A stretch of 57,942 bases of DNA from Rhodocyclales bacterium (GCA_016235805.1 JACRIY010000063.1:1-57942), one strand, 5' to 3'. Positions 36,199-45,736 are shown, counted from the first letter of the stretch. Notes: generated by a model from the letters alone, not told the origin. Numbers and translations are program-made.

Positions 36199-37650
36199 TT
36201 ACCCCAGCATGCGCGCCGCTTCATGGAACCAGCGCGTCAGGTAAGGCGGAATGTAGAGGCCCAGCATCAGCACGATGGCCAGATGCAGGAATACCGGCGT
36301 GATGGCCGGTGCGTGCGGCAGGCGTTTGGCGGTGGTCTCGCCGAACACCATGGGCTGCACCTTGCCGAAGATCGACGCGAAGGCAACGCCCAGGGCCAGC
36401 AGCAGGATCGGCGTGGCCCACGGGAAATGCTTCATGGCGTGGGTCAGGATCATGAACTCGCTGGCGAAGACGCCGAAGGGCGGCATGCCGAGGATGGCCA
36501 GGGTGCCCAGCATCAGGCCCCAGCCGATCAGCGGGTTGATGCGGATCAGGCCGCGGATGTTTTCCATGAGCTGGGTGCCGGTCTTCTGCGTGGCATGGCC
36601 GACGGCGAAGAAGATCGCCGACTTGGTCAGCGAATGCATGGTCATGTGCAGCAGGCCGGCAAAGTTGGCGACCGGGCCGCCCATGCCGAAGGCGAAGGTG
36701 ATGAGGCCCATGTGCTCGATCGACGAGTAGGCAAACATGCGCTTGACGTCCTTCTGCCGCGACAGAAAGAAAGCCGCCACCAGCAGCGTGAACAAACCGA
36801 AGCCGATCATCAGGTTGCCGGCGAAGCCTGCGGGCAGCGCGCCGTCGGCCAGCACCTTGCAGCGCAGGATGGCGTAGAGCGCGACGTTCAGCAGCAGGCC
36901 GGAGAGCACCGCGGACACCGGCGTCGGGCCTTCGGCGTGCGCATCCGGCAACCAGTTGTGCAGGGGCGCCAGGCCCACCTTGGTGCCGTACCCGACCAGC
37001 AGGAAGATGAAGGACAGCGCCATGATGGTCGGTTCGAGCTGGCTCTTGACGTCGACCAGGTGGGTCCACAACAGGGCGTTGCCCGTCGCGCCAAGCACTC
37101 GCTCCGCAGCGAAGTAAAGCAGGATGGTGCCGAACAGCGCCTGTGCGATGCCGACACCGCAGAGGATGAAGTACTTCCAGGCGGCTTCCAGGCTGGCCGG
37201 CGTGCGGTAGAGCGAGACCAGCAGCACGGTGGTCAGCGTCGCCGCCTCCATCGCCACCCAGAGGATGCCGAGGTTGTTGGTGGTCAGCGCCGCCAGCATG
37301 GTGAACATGAAGAGTTGATACATGCTCTTGTAGAGCCGCAGGCGTGGCTTGGTCAGGCGACCGTGCTCCTGCTCGTTCCGCATGTAGGGCCCGGAGAAGA
37401 TGCTCGTGGTGAGGCCGACGAAAGCGGTCAGCGCGACGAAAAAGACGTTCAGCGAATCGATGAAGAACTGTTCGCCGAACGCGAAGCGCGGGCCGCTGGC
37501 GACGATCTCGGCGGTCAGGCCGGCGGCGGCGAGGAAGGTGCCGAGGCTGGCGACGATGTTGAGGTTGGGCGCCCAGTCGCGCTCCCCGACCACGGTCAAC
37601 AAGGCACCGCTGACGAGGGGGATGGCAAGCATCAGGACAAAGAAATCCAT
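36199..37650 (-). CDS. ehrD: Ehr complex antiporter-like subunit, NuoN/HyfF-like
   Basis: A 483-residue membrane protein with about 14 helices of the Mrp/NuoLMN antiporter family. Typical residues are seen in WVAMEAATLTTVLLVSLY (Glu in helix 5), GYGTKVGLAPLHNWLPDAHAEGPTPVSA (Lys in helix 7) and KRMFAYSSIEHMGLI. It therefore probably moves protons or sodium ions. It starts two bases after the ehrC stop. Confidence 0.88.
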   Translation of the reverse strand: MDFFVLMLAIPLVSGALLTVVGERDWAPNLNIVASLGTFLAAAGLTAEIVASGPRFAFGEQFFIDSLNVFFVALTAFVGLTTSIFSGPYMRNEQEHGRLTKPRLRLYKSMYQLFMFTMLAALTTNNLGILWVAMEAATLTTVLLVSLYRTPASLEAAWKYFILCGVGIAQALFGTILLYFAAERVLGATGNALLWTHLVDVKSQLEPTIMALSFIFLLVGYGTKVGLAPLHNWLPDAHAEGPTPVSAVLSGLLLNVALYAILRCKVLADGALPAGFAGNLMIGFGLFTLLVAAFFLSRQKDVKRMFAYSSIEHMGLITFAFGMGGPVANFAGLLHMTMHSLTKSAIFFAVGHATQKTGTQLMENIRGLIRINPLIGWGLMLGTLAILGMPPFGVFASEFMILTHAMKHFPWATPILLLALGVAFASIFGKVQPMVFGETTAKRLPHAPAITPVFLHLAIVLMLGLYIPPYLTRWFHEAARMLG

Positions 37651-37652
37651 GT

Positions 37653-38321
37653 TCAATTGTCTTTCAGCTTTTCCATGTGGCGGATGTCCAGGCTGTCGAA
37701 CTGGTCGCGGATCTGGAAGAAGAACACGCCGAGGATGATGACCCCGACCAGCACGTCGAGCGCGATGCCGAGTTCGACCACCATGGGCATGCCGTAGGTG
37801 GCGCTGGTCGCGGCGAGGAAGAGCCCGTTCTCCATCGAGAGGAAGCCGACCACCTGGCTGATGGCCTTCTGCCGGGTGATCATCATCAGGAACGCCAGCA
37901 TCACCACCGCCAGCGCGATGCCGAGGGTGCCGCGGGTGATGGTCTGCGACAACTCGGAAATCGGCAGCGCGACATTGAAGGCGATCATTACCAGCACGAT
38001 GCCTACCAGCATGGTCGTCGGAATCTTGATCAGCGCCTCGACCTCGCCCCTGACGTTGAGCTTGCGCACCAGGCGGTGCAGGATCCACGGCAGCAGAAGG
38101 ACCTTCAGCGCCAGCGTGAGTCCGGCCGAGTAATACAGGTGCACCTGGCCGGTGGTGACCGCAGCCACCAGCGTCGCCAGGAAGAGGCAGAAGCCCTGCA
38201 GCGCGAACAGGTTGATCAAGGACAGCATGCGGCGCTGCGCCAGCATGGCGAAGGCCAGCAGCAGGATTACCGCGGCGAACAGGTTGATCAGTTGTGCGGA
38301 AAACGGGATCGCGGTGGTCAT
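37653..38321 (-). CDS. ehrC: Ehr complex membrane subunit, HyfE/NuoK-like
   Basis: A 222-residue membrane protein with about six to seven helices, similar to hydrogenase-4 HyfE. The GFLSMENGLFLAA segment carries the conserved membrane Glu of the NuoK-like group. The start overlaps the ehrB stop by four bases (ATGA). The longer open frame upstream to 39185 is out of frame with ehrB and excluded. Confidence 0.87.
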   Translation of the reverse strand: MTTAIPFSAQLINLFAAVILLLAFAMLAQRRMLSLINLFALQGFCLFLATLVAAVTTGQVHLYYSAGLTLALKVLLLPWILHRLVRKLNVRGEVEALIKIPTTMLVGIVLVMIAFNVALPISELSQTITRGTLGIALAVVMLAFLMMITRQKAISQVVGFLSMENGLFLAATSATYGMPMVVELGIALDVLVGVIILGVFFFQIRDQFDSLDIRHMEKLKDN

Positions 38322-39274
38322 ATCCGGGTCTCCAGCAGCAGCCGAACCAGCAAGCCCAGCACCGCCAGCATGAAGGCGATGCCGAGGAACTCCGGCGCAC
38401 GGAAAATGCGCATCTTGGCGTTCACCGTCTCGATGCCGGCGAGGATGGCGCCGCCGATGGCGAGCTTCAGCAGCAGCAGCGGAATCGCTGCGAGCAGCGC
38501 CAGGAAGCTGTCGCCGCCGGCGATGCCCCAGGGGAAGAACAGGGCAAGGCCAAGGCAGGAATAGGCGTAGAGCTTGAGGCTCGCCGCCCATTCGATCAGC
38601 GCCAGGTGGCGCCCGGAATACTCGAGGATCATCGCCTCGTGGATCATGGTCAGTTCGAGGTGTGTCGCCGGATTGTCGACAGGCACGCGGGCATTCTCGG
38701 CCAGGGAGACAATGGTGAAGGCCACGCCGGCGAAGGCCAGGCTGGGATAGATCACCAGGTCGCGGTGCGCCAGCGTCTCGACGATGGTCGCCAGCGAGGT
38801 CGACTGCGCGATCATGGCCAGCGTGAAGATCACCATCAGCAACGCCGGCTCGGCGAGGAAGCCGACCAGCATTTCGCGACGGCCGCCGAGCGTGCCGAAG
38901 GAGGTGCCGATGTCCATGCCCGCGAGCGAGATGAACACCCGCGCCAGGCCGAACACGCCGACCAGGGCCAGCGCATCGGCCGCCGGGGCGAAGGGAAGGT
39001 CGGTCGACAGCGTCGGCACGATGGCGCAGGCCAGCACCATGCAGCCGAAGATGACGAAGGGCGCCGCGCGGAACAGCGACGAGGCATTGTGCGCCAGTAC
39101 CACGTCCTTCTTGAAAAGCTTCTGCAACATGTAATACGGCAGCAGCAGCGGCGGCGCAGTACGACTCTGGAACCAGGCGCGGCACTGCCCCACCCAGCCC
39201 GACAGCAGCGGCGCCAGCACCAGTGCCAGCAGGATGGCAAAGGTCTGGCCGAGGAGCCCGGCGATGCTTATCAT
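38318..39274 (-). CDS. ehrB: Ehr complex membrane subunit, NuoH/HyfC-like
   Basis: A 318-residue membrane protein with about eight helices, homologous to NuoH and HyfC. The segments GRREMLVGFLAEPALL, ENARVPVDNPATHLELTMIHE and YSGRHLALIEWAA hold the charged residues that line the quinone/ion channel region. The start overlaps the ehrA stop by four bases. It would anchor the hydrophilic EhrL/EhrS module. Confidence 0.9.
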   Translation of the reverse strand: MISIAGLLGQTFAILLALVLAPLLSGWVGQCRAWFQSRTAPPLLLPYYMLQKLFKKDVVLAHNASSLFRAAPFVIFGCMVLACAIVPTLSTDLPFAPAADALALVGVFGLARVFISLAGMDIGTSFGTLGGRREMLVGFLAEPALLMVIFTLAMIAQSTSLATIVETLAHRDLVIYPSLAFAGVAFTIVSLAENARVPVDNPATHLELTMIHEAMILEYSGRHLALIEWAASLKLYAYSCLGLALFFPWGIAGGDSFLALLAAIPLLLLKLAIGGAILAGIETVNAKMRIFRAPEFLGIAFMLAVLGLLVRLLLETRI

Positions 39275-41283
39275 GGCCGCGCCACCAGAAGCAGGACGAT
39301 GAGCGTGATAAAGCTGTACATCAGGTAAACGGCGATACGGCCACCTTGCAAAGTGACGATGAGGGTCGAGATCCAGTTGGCCAGCCGTGCGATGGGCAGG
39401 TAGCACCAGTACCAGAAATGATCCTCGACCTTGACGCTGTAAAAGGGCTTCGTATCGCGTGCCGCCGGAAAATGGCGCTCCATGCGGAACATCGGCTCGA
39501 AGATGCGGCGGATCGGCTGGCTGAAGCCTTCGGCGGTGTCCTGCGCGCGTGGCCCTTCGAAATGGTAACCGCAGTCCCAGGCCGAGCTGCGGCGCACGCG
39601 GCCATGGTAGAGGTGGCGTACCAGCCAGCGCCCCATCAGCAGCGCGGCGGCGATGGTCACCAGTACCAGCAGCGGCTCGTAGCTGGCGCGCTCGGGCGAG
39701 ATCGGCGCCAACATCCACCAGCCGTTTTCATTCAGCTTGTCGGCCAGCCCGCTGCCGAGCAACTGCCGCGTGGCGGCATCGATGCGCAGGATCACGGTCG
39801 ACGGCATGACGCCGAGGAACAGCGTGATCAGCGCCAGCCAGACCAGTCCGAGCTTTTCCCAGGCACCGGCATCGTGCGCGTCCTTCAGCGCCGGCTCGCG
39901 CATCTGTCCAAGAAAAATGATGCCGTAGAACTTGACCATGGCGAAGCCGGCCAGCGCCGCCACCAGCACCACCAGCGCCGCCGCCACCGGCACCACCATG
40001 TTGAGCCAGGGGTGCGGCAGGCCGGGCGAGAAGAGGAAGCTTTGCAGCAGCAGCCACTCGGAGACAAATCCCGAGAGCGGCGGCAGGCCGGTGCTGGCGA
40101 TCACCCCGGCCAGCGCCAGCCAGGCCACCCAGGGCATGTGATGGATCAGGCCGCCGAGCTTGCCCAGGCTGCGCTCCCTGGTCGCATGCAGCACCGATCC
40201 GGTGCACAGGAAGAGCAGGCTCTTGAAGCCGGCATGCGCCAGGCAGTGGTACAGCACCGCGGTCATCGCCAGCGCCGCCAGTCCTTCCATGCGATAGGCA
40301 TGAAAAATCAGGGTCAGGCCGATGCCGACCGCGATCAGGCCGATGTTTTCGATCGACGAATAGGCCAGCAGCCGCTTCATGTCGTTTTGCACCGTGGCGT
40401 AGAGCACGCCGAACAGCGCGGTGATCAGGCCCACCACCAGCGCCACCACGCCCCACCACCAGATCGTCGTGTGCAGCAGATCGAAGCTCACCCGCAGCAG
40501 GCCGTAGATGGCCGTCTTCAACATAACGCCGCTCATCATCGCCGACACGGGCGAAGGCGCTGCCGGATGGGCCTCGGGCAGCCAGACATGGAGCGGCACC
40601 AGGCCGGCCTTGGCACCGAATCCGGCCAGCGCCAGGAGGAAGGCGGCCGAACTCCAGAACGGCGCCAGTTCCTGGGTACGCATCGCGGCAAAGCTGTAGT
40701 CGCCGGCACCGCCGGTCATGACGCCAAAGGAGAGCAGGATGCCGATGGCGCCGATGTGCGCGATCAGCAGGTAGAGGAAACCGGCACGGCGGATTTCCTC
40801 GTGCTTGTGGTCGGTGGTGACCAGGAAAAAGGACGACAGGGCCATGGTTTCCCAGGCCACCATGAAGGCATACGCGTCGTCGGCCAGCAGCACCATCAGC
40901 ATGCTGGCGAGGAAGAGGTGGTATTCGAGGCAGAGCACCCCGGGTGCGGCGCCCTCCCCCTTGCGGAAATATCCGGCGGCATAAATGGATATGCCGGCCG
41001 AAGCGAAGCCCAGCAGCAAGGCGAACACCGCCGACAGGTTGTCCAGCCGCAAGTGGAATGGCAGGTCGGGCAGGCCGATCACCAGCACCGCCGTCTGCGC
41101 GTCGCCGCCCAGCGCGTTCAACGCCGCGACGCCCATGCCGATGCCGACCACGGCGCCGAGCGGAAACAGCAGCCTGCTGATGAAGGCCGTGTTGCGCGGC
41201 GCGAGGAGCCCGCACAGGCCGATCGCCAGCCAGGCAGCGGCGGCGATCAGCAGGACATCGATGGACAACAGACTACCTGGCAC
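39271..41283 (-). CDS. ehrA: Ehr complex antiporter-like subunit, NuoL/HyfB-like
   Basis: A 670-residue membrane protein, the large antiporter-type subunit. It has WETMALSSFFLVTT (Glu), GFGAKAGLVPLHVWLPEAHPAAPSPVSA (Lys) and KRLLAYSSIENIGLI, plus extra C-terminal helices and the DCGYHFEGPRAQ motif of HyfB. It starts with GTG; GGAG is 11-14 bases upstream. It leads the ehrABCD run, whose genes overlap or nearly touch. A SulP gene ends 124 bases upstream on the same strand. Confidence 0.88.
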   Translation of the reverse strand: MPGSLLSIDVLLIAAAAWLAIGLCGLLAPRNTAFISRLLFPLGAVVGIGMGVAALNALGGDAQTAVLVIGLPDLPFHLRLDNLSAVFALLLGFASAGISIYAAGYFRKGEGAAPGVLCLEYHLFLASMLMVLLADDAYAFMVAWETMALSSFFLVTTDHKHEEIRRAGFLYLLIAHIGAIGILLSFGVMTGGAGDYSFAAMRTQELAPFWSSAAFLLALAGFGAKAGLVPLHVWLPEAHPAAPSPVSAMMSGVMLKTAIYGLLRVSFDLLHTTIWWWGVVALVVGLITALFGVLYATVQNDMKRLLAYSSIENIGLIAVGIGLTLIFHAYRMEGLAALAMTAVLYHCLAHAGFKSLLFLCTGSVLHATRERSLGKLGGLIHHMPWVAWLALAGVIASTGLPPLSGFVSEWLLLQSFLFSPGLPHPWLNMVVPVAAALVVLVAALAGFAMVKFYGIIFLGQMREPALKDAHDAGAWEKLGLVWLALITLFLGVMPSTVILRIDAATRQLLGSGLADKLNENGWWMLAPISPERASYEPLLVLVTIAAALLMGRWLVRHLYHGRVRRSSAWDCGYHFEGPRAQDTAEGFSQPIRRIFEPMFRMERHFPAARDTKPFYSVKVEDHFWYWCYLPIARLANWISTLIVTLQGGRIAVYLMYSFITLIVLLLVARP

Positions 41284-41407
41284 TCAGCGGGCTCCACGAC
41301 GGGCGTGCGGAGACGGCCGGGAAGGAAAGGAATTGGGGAAGACACTGCATTTCGTAGGGATTTTACTTTGCATTGGTTCTGGAGAGGCGCCGGCATCGCA
41401 TTCGAAA

Positions 41408-43549
41408 TCAACCAAAGCGCCGTGCGGCGACAGGACGCAACGGGCTCGCCACGTCATCCTGTCCGCGTGCCGCCGCTTCGGCATGGATGGCCGCCAGCGC
41501 TTCGTCGGCGGTGGCGAACAGCCTTTGCTCGCCGATGAAATCAAGCAGTCCGGTGGCGCGCATGACATCCACCACCTGCTTCTTCAGGCCGGAAAACGAA
41601 ACCTCGATGCCGGCGTCGCGCAGGTGCTGGACCACGTGGTGCATGACTTCCTCGCCCGAAGCATCGAGCTCGTTGATGCCGTTGCCGACCACCAGCAGCG
41701 CGCGCGCCTGTGGATTGGCGGCAACCGCGTCAAGGATCGCATCCTCGAAGTAGGACACGTTGGCGAAGTAAAGGCGGCCGTCGAAGCGCACCGCGGTGAC
41801 GACTTTCGACGGCGGCAACTGGTGCACCGCTGCGTCGCGCAGCGAACCGTCCGGATGGCGGCCGAGAATCGCCACGCGCGGCGTCATCGTGCGATAGAGA
41901 TAAAGTCCGATCGCCAGGCCGGCGCCGATCATGATGCCTGAATCGAGGTGCGGCGCGAAGGCGAGCGTGGCGACGAAAGTGACGATCGAGGCGATGCCGT
42001 CGTGGCGGTTGGCCTGCCAGGCATGCTTGATCGCATCGAAATTGATCAGGCCGATCACCGCCATGATGATGACGGCGGCCAGCACCGCCTGCGGCAGGTG
42101 GTAGAGCAGCGGCGTCAGGAACAGCAGCGTCAGCAGCACGAAAACGGCCGTGATGACCGAGGACATGCCGGTCTTCGCCCCGGCGTTGATGTTAACCGCG
42201 GAGCGGGAGAAGGAACCCGACACCGGAAACGACTGCGTCATCGCCCCGACCAGGTTGGCCAGGCCCTGCCCGATCAGCTCCTGGTTGGGATCGATCTTCT
42301 GCTTGGTCTTGGCGGCGATGGCCTTGGCGATCGAGATCGCCTCCATGAAGCCGACCAGCGAGATGACGATGGCGGCGGTGAGCAGGCTACCGATCATCTC
42401 CCAGGAAAACTTCGGCAGGCCGACCGAGGGCAGGCCCTCGGGCACCTTGCCGACCACGTCGCCGCCCCCCGACAGCTTGAGGCTGCCGCTCGTGGCACGG
42501 GCGATGCGCCAGTGCGTGCCGTCGGACCGGGCGCCCGCCGGCAGCTTGCCCAGCGCATGGAACCTGGCCGGCTCGCCCGCCGCGCCTGGAACCTGTTCGA
42601 AGACGAAGCTGCGCACGGCGCGATTGCGCTTGCGATTTTCGTCCTCGCGGTCCTTCAGTTGCAGCTTCGCCAGTTCGATTTCGTAGTGGAGGGTGGCCAC
42701 CGCGTGTGCCTGGTCGCCACCCGCCTTCTGCAACGTCTTGATGTCCCCGTTCTTGGCCACGAGTTGCTCGTTGATCTCGCGAATGCGCGCCTCGGTGCGG
42801 ACGAACTCGGTCAGCAGCGCGTTCGCCTCGGTGTCGGCGATCTGCTCCAGCGTCGCGGTCGCGTTGCGCTCGAAGCCGATCTGCCAGGAGACGACGGTGG
42901 TCAGCGCCACGGCGATCAGCACCCCCGGCAGTTTGGGCGCCTTCTTGCGGATCACCCACATGATCGCGATGGCTGTCGCCCCCATCGCCAGGGTCGGCAG
43001 GTGGGTGTCGCCGACCAGTCCGGCCACGCCCCAGATGTCCCGCATGAAGGACTCCGAGCGTCCCATCGGCACGCCGATCAGCTTGTTCACCTGCGACAGC
43101 GCGATGATGATCGCGGCCGCATTGGTAAAGCCGACGATGACCGGATGCGAAAGGAAGTTCACCACCACGCCGAGCTTGAAGGCGCCCAGGGTGAGCTGTA
43201 TCACGCCGACCAGCAGCGCCAGCATGATCGCCAGCGCAATGAAGGTTTCCGAACCGGGCGCCGCAAGCGGCGTCAGGGACGAGGCGGTCAGCAGCGAGGC
43301 GACGGCGACCGGCCCGGTACCGAGTTGCCGGGAGGACCCCCACAGCGCCGCCACCGCCACCGGCAGGAAGGCGGCATACAGGCCGTAATAGGCCGGCATT
43401 CCGGCCAGCTGCGCATAGGCCATCGACTGTGGCACCAGCACCAGTGCCACCGTGAGTCCGGCGATGAAGTCGGCACGCAGCGAGGCACCCGAGTAGGGAA
43501 ACCAGCGCAGGAACGGCAGGGCGCGTTGCAGAAGGTGCGGGAAACTCAT
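41408..43549 (-). CDS. SulP-family anion transporter with STAS domain and a large loop insertion
   Basis: A 713-residue SulP permease. The signature PQSMAYAQLAGMPAYYGLYAA, the helices following it and the C-terminal STAS domain (about 560-690, VVGNGINELDASGEE) are present. SulP proteins carry sulfate, bicarbonate or other anions with H+ or Na+. A charged insertion (about 228-372) with a heptad-rich coiled-coil stretch (RTEARIREINEQLVAKN and onward) lies between two helices, where other SulP proteins have a short loop. Start ATG 43549 opens MSFPHLLQRAL. It is divergent from a two-component system and directly upstream of ehrA. Confidence 0.88.
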   Translation of the reverse strand: MSFPHLLQRALPFLRWFPYSGASLRADFIAGLTVALVLVPQSMAYAQLAGMPAYYGLYAAFLPVAVAALWGSSRQLGTGPVAVASLLTASSLTPLAAPGSETFIALAIMLALLVGVIQLTLGAFKLGVVVNFLSHPVIVGFTNAAAIIIALSQVNKLIGVPMGRSESFMRDIWGVAGLVGDTHLPTLAMGATAIAIMWVIRKKAPKLPGVLIAVALTTVVSWQIGFERNATATLEQIADTEANALLTEFVRTEARIREINEQLVAKNGDIKTLQKAGGDQAHAVATLHYEIELAKLQLKDREDENRKRNRAVRSFVFEQVPGAAGEPARFHALGKLPAGARSDGTHWRIARATSGSLKLSGGGDVVGKVPEGLPSVGLPKFSWEMIGSLLTAAIVISLVGFMEAISIAKAIAAKTKQKIDPNQELIGQGLANLVGAMTQSFPVSGSFSRSAVNINAGAKTGMSSVITAVFVLLTLLFLTPLLYHLPQAVLAAVIIMAVIGLINFDAIKHAWQANRHDGIASIVTFVATLAFAPHLDSGIMIGAGLAIGLYLYRTMTPRVAILGRHPDGSLRDAAVHQLPPSKVVTAVRFDGRLYFANVSYFEDAILDAVAANPQARALLVVGNGINELDASGEEVMHHVVQHLRDAGIEVSFSGLKKQVVDVMRATGLLDFIGEQRLFATADEALAAIHAEAAARGQDDVASPLRPVAARRFG

Positions 43550-43587
43550 GTCCGGTATCTGTAGGGCCGGAAACGGCCAGATCTTTT

Positions 43588-43605
43588 CTTGACGTTCTCT
43601 TGACG
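43588..43605 (+). promoter_or_regulatory. 11-bp direct repeat, putative response-regulator site
   Basis: CTTGACG at 43588-43594 and again at 43599-43605, 11 bp apart, in the 179-base gap between the divergent SulP and response-regulator genes. Tandem half-sites one helical turn apart are usual for OmpR-family regulators. A similar pair lies at 45732. Confidence 0.55.
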
Positions 43606-43681
43606 GAACGCGGGATACTAACAGCGCCGAATTCAGCGAGGGTAACAAGGTTTTTATTCCGCAATCAGGCGAGCGTATTCC

Positions 43682-43708
43682 GCCGTTCCGCCAGCGCCGA
43701 CTTTTTGC
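43682..43708 (+). repeat. dispersed motif copy 7 (intergenic)
   Basis: GCCGT, then GCCAGCGCCGACTTTTTGC, about 20 bases before the OmpR-type regulator start. Confidence 0.7.
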
Positions 43709-43728
43709 GACTGCAGGATAATCACCGG

Positions 43729-44478
43729 ATGCACGCATCGCCTCGCCGCATCCAGCCGCCACGAAAAAGCTCACCCTTGAAAATCCTCGTGGTCGGGGAC
43801 AATCCGGACCTCGCTGCCAATCTGATCGATTACCTGGCAGCGCACGGCCACATCGTGGACGCCGCCGGCGACGGTTTGACCGGCCTGCATCTGGCCAGCA
43901 CGCTGAACTTCGACGTCGTCCTGCTCGACCTGATCCTGCCCGGACTGGACGGCATTGCGCTCTGCCGCCGCCTGCGCGAGAACGTCGGCAAGGCGACGCC
44001 CATCCTGATGCTGACCGCACGCGATACCCTCGACGACAAGGTGATCGGCCTCGAAGCCGGTGCCGACGACTACCTGGTCAAGCCATTTGCCCTGCGAGAA
44101 GTCGCCGCCCGCATACTGGCCCTGGCGCGGCGCGCCCAGGCCAGCGTGGCGCCAGGCGAATTGCACGTGGCCGACCTTTGCTTCGACACCGCCACCCTGC
44201 GCGTTACCCGTGCCGGCCGCGACATCGCTCTGCCACCGATCCCGCTGCGCATGCTGGAAGCCCTGATGCGTGCCGCACCCCGCGTACTGAGCCGCAAGGA
44301 AATGGAGCGCACGATCTGGGGCGATACCCCGCCCGATTCCGACGCGCTGCGCAGCCACCTGCACCTGCTGCGCGCGGGGATCGACAAGCCCTTCGACCGG
44401 CCCCTCCTGCGCACCCTGCGCGGACTGGGCTGGCAGATGGTCGCGAGCGATCCGGCCGACGATGGCGCGCCGTCGTAG
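43729..44478 (+). CDS. OmpR-family response regulator
   Basis: A 249-residue regulator. The receiver domain has Asp24 (VVGDNPD, with Gly where a second acidic residue is common), phospho-acceptor Asp67 (VVLLDLILPG) and Lys118 (YLVKPF). A winged-helix OmpR domain follows (LPPIPLRMLEALMRAAPRVLSRKEMERTIWG). The open frame reaches 43600, but MHASPRRIQPP is the likely start. It is followed by its kinase with a 17-base overlap. It lies between two SulP genes and is expected to act on them. Confidence 0.9.
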   Translation: MHASPRRIQPPRKSSPLKILVVGDNPDLAANLIDYLAAHGHIVDAAGDGLTGLHLASTLNFDVVLLDLILPGLDGIALCRRLRENVGKATPILMLTARDTLDDKVIGLEAGADDYLVKPFALREVAARILALARRAQASVAPGELHVADLCFDTATLRVTRAGRDIALPPIPLRMLEALMRAAPRVLSRKEMERTIWGDTPPDSDALRSHLHLLRAGIDKPFDRPLLRTLRGLGWQMVASDPADDGAPS

Positions 44479-45736
44479 CCTGCGCCTTCGGGTCGCAATG
44501 GCCTGCGGGGGACTCGGTGCCGCCTTGAGCCTCCTGCTGTGTGTCGGGATCTGGTTCGCCGCCCATGACGTATCGCAGCGACTGATGGACCAGACCCTGA
44601 AGGCCGAACTCGAGGACTACATGGCGCGCCGGGCGCGCAACCCTGCGTCGCTGCCACCTGCTGCCGCCAGCCTGCGCGGTTACTCGATGCCGTCGGGAGC
44701 AACGGCCGACGATGTACCGCCCCAGTTGCGCACGCTTGCCGTGGGCCAGCACGAAATCGAGATGGACGGCACTCCCTGGCGCGCAGCCGTGGCGGAACGC
44801 GGCGACATACGCTACGTGATCCTGTTCGATGAACTGCGGCAAAAGCGTCGCGAGCAGCGCTTCCTGGGCTACCTGGTCGGCGCCGCGATTCTCGTTACCT
44901 TGCTTGCAACGCTGGGCGGAATGTGGCTGGCCGGACGCGTGATCGCCCCCGTCACCGAACTGGCGCGGGCGGTAGCCGATGCCGAGCCGGACAGCCCGCC
45001 ACACCTGCCGTCCATTGCGATGGCGTCTTCGCCGGGCGACGAGATCGACGAACTGGCACGCGCCTTCGACCGCTACCTGACGCGACTGGCCGCGTTCATC
45101 GAACGCGAACGCAGTTTTGCCGCGAACGCCAGCCATGAGTTGCGCACCCCGCTGGCGGTGATACGCGGCGCCGCCGAGGTCCTCGCAGAGGATTCGACCC
45201 TGAGCCAGGCGCAGCGCGAGCGGGTGGCCCGCATCGAACGCGCGGGAGAAGAAATGGCGGAATTGATCGCCGCATTATTGTTGCTGGCTCGGGAGGAAAG
45301 CGCGGTGGCCGAAGAGAGTTGCAGTGCCACGCGCATCGCAGCCGACTGCGTCGAACGCTATCGATCGCTGGCCAGCTCGCGCGGGACGCAGCTACAGCTC
45401 GATGCGCCGACGGGCATCGAACTCAAGGCACCGCAAGCCTTGTTCGCCATTGTCATCGCCAACCTGGTACACAACGCCGTGGCGCATACCCGAAACGGCC
45501 GGATTTCAGTTTCGCTCGACGCGCAAACACTGACGGTGCAGGACAGCGGCAGCGGAATCGGCTCCGAAGCACTGGCCCGCGTCTTCGAGCGCCACTATCG
45601 CGGCCCGGACAGTGACGGCGCAGGAATCGGCCTGTTCCTCGTCAAGCACATCTGCGACCGGCTCGGCTGGCAGATCACGCTTCACAGCGATCCCGTCACG
45701 GGAACCACCGTGACACTGCGATTCAAGGCGTCTTGA
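44462..45736 (+). CDS. OmpR-type sensor histidine kinase
   Basis: A 424-residue two-helix sensor (about 12-34 and 134-157) with a periplasmic domain of about 100 residues. It then has a HAMP-like linker, a HisKA domain with ASHELRTPLAVIRG (His225), and an HATPase domain with NLVHNAVAHT, DSGSGIG and GAGIGLFL. Its stop lies inside the direct repeat upstream of the second SulP gene. The periplasmic sensor domain is short and has no recognised family, so the signal is unknown. Confidence 0.9.
   Translation: MARRRSLRLRVAMACGGLGAALSLLLCVGIWFAAHDVSQRLMDQTLKAELEDYMARRARNPASLPPAAASLRGYSMPSGATADDVPPQLRTLAVGQHEIEMDGTPWRAAVAERGDIRYVILFDELRQKRREQRFLGYLVGAAILVTLLATLGGMWLAGRVIAPVTELARAVADAEPDSPPHLPSIAMASSPGDEIDELARAFDRYLTRLAAFIERERSFAANASHELRTPLAVIRGAAEVLAEDSTLSQAQRERVARIERAGEEMAELIAALLLLAREESAVAEESCSATRIAADCVERYRSLASSRGTQLQLDAPTGIELKAPQALFAIVIANLVHNAVAHTRNGRISVSLDAQTLTVQDSGSGIGSEALARVFERHYRGPDSDGAGIGLFLVKHICDRLGWQITLHSDPVTGTTVTLRFKAS

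Noticed and set aside
34514..41283. Active NiFe hydrogenase-4 or ordinary complex I
   Set aside because: All four NiFe-ligand cysteines are missing, and NuoE/F/G/I and most complex I subunits are absent; the Ehr group fits better.
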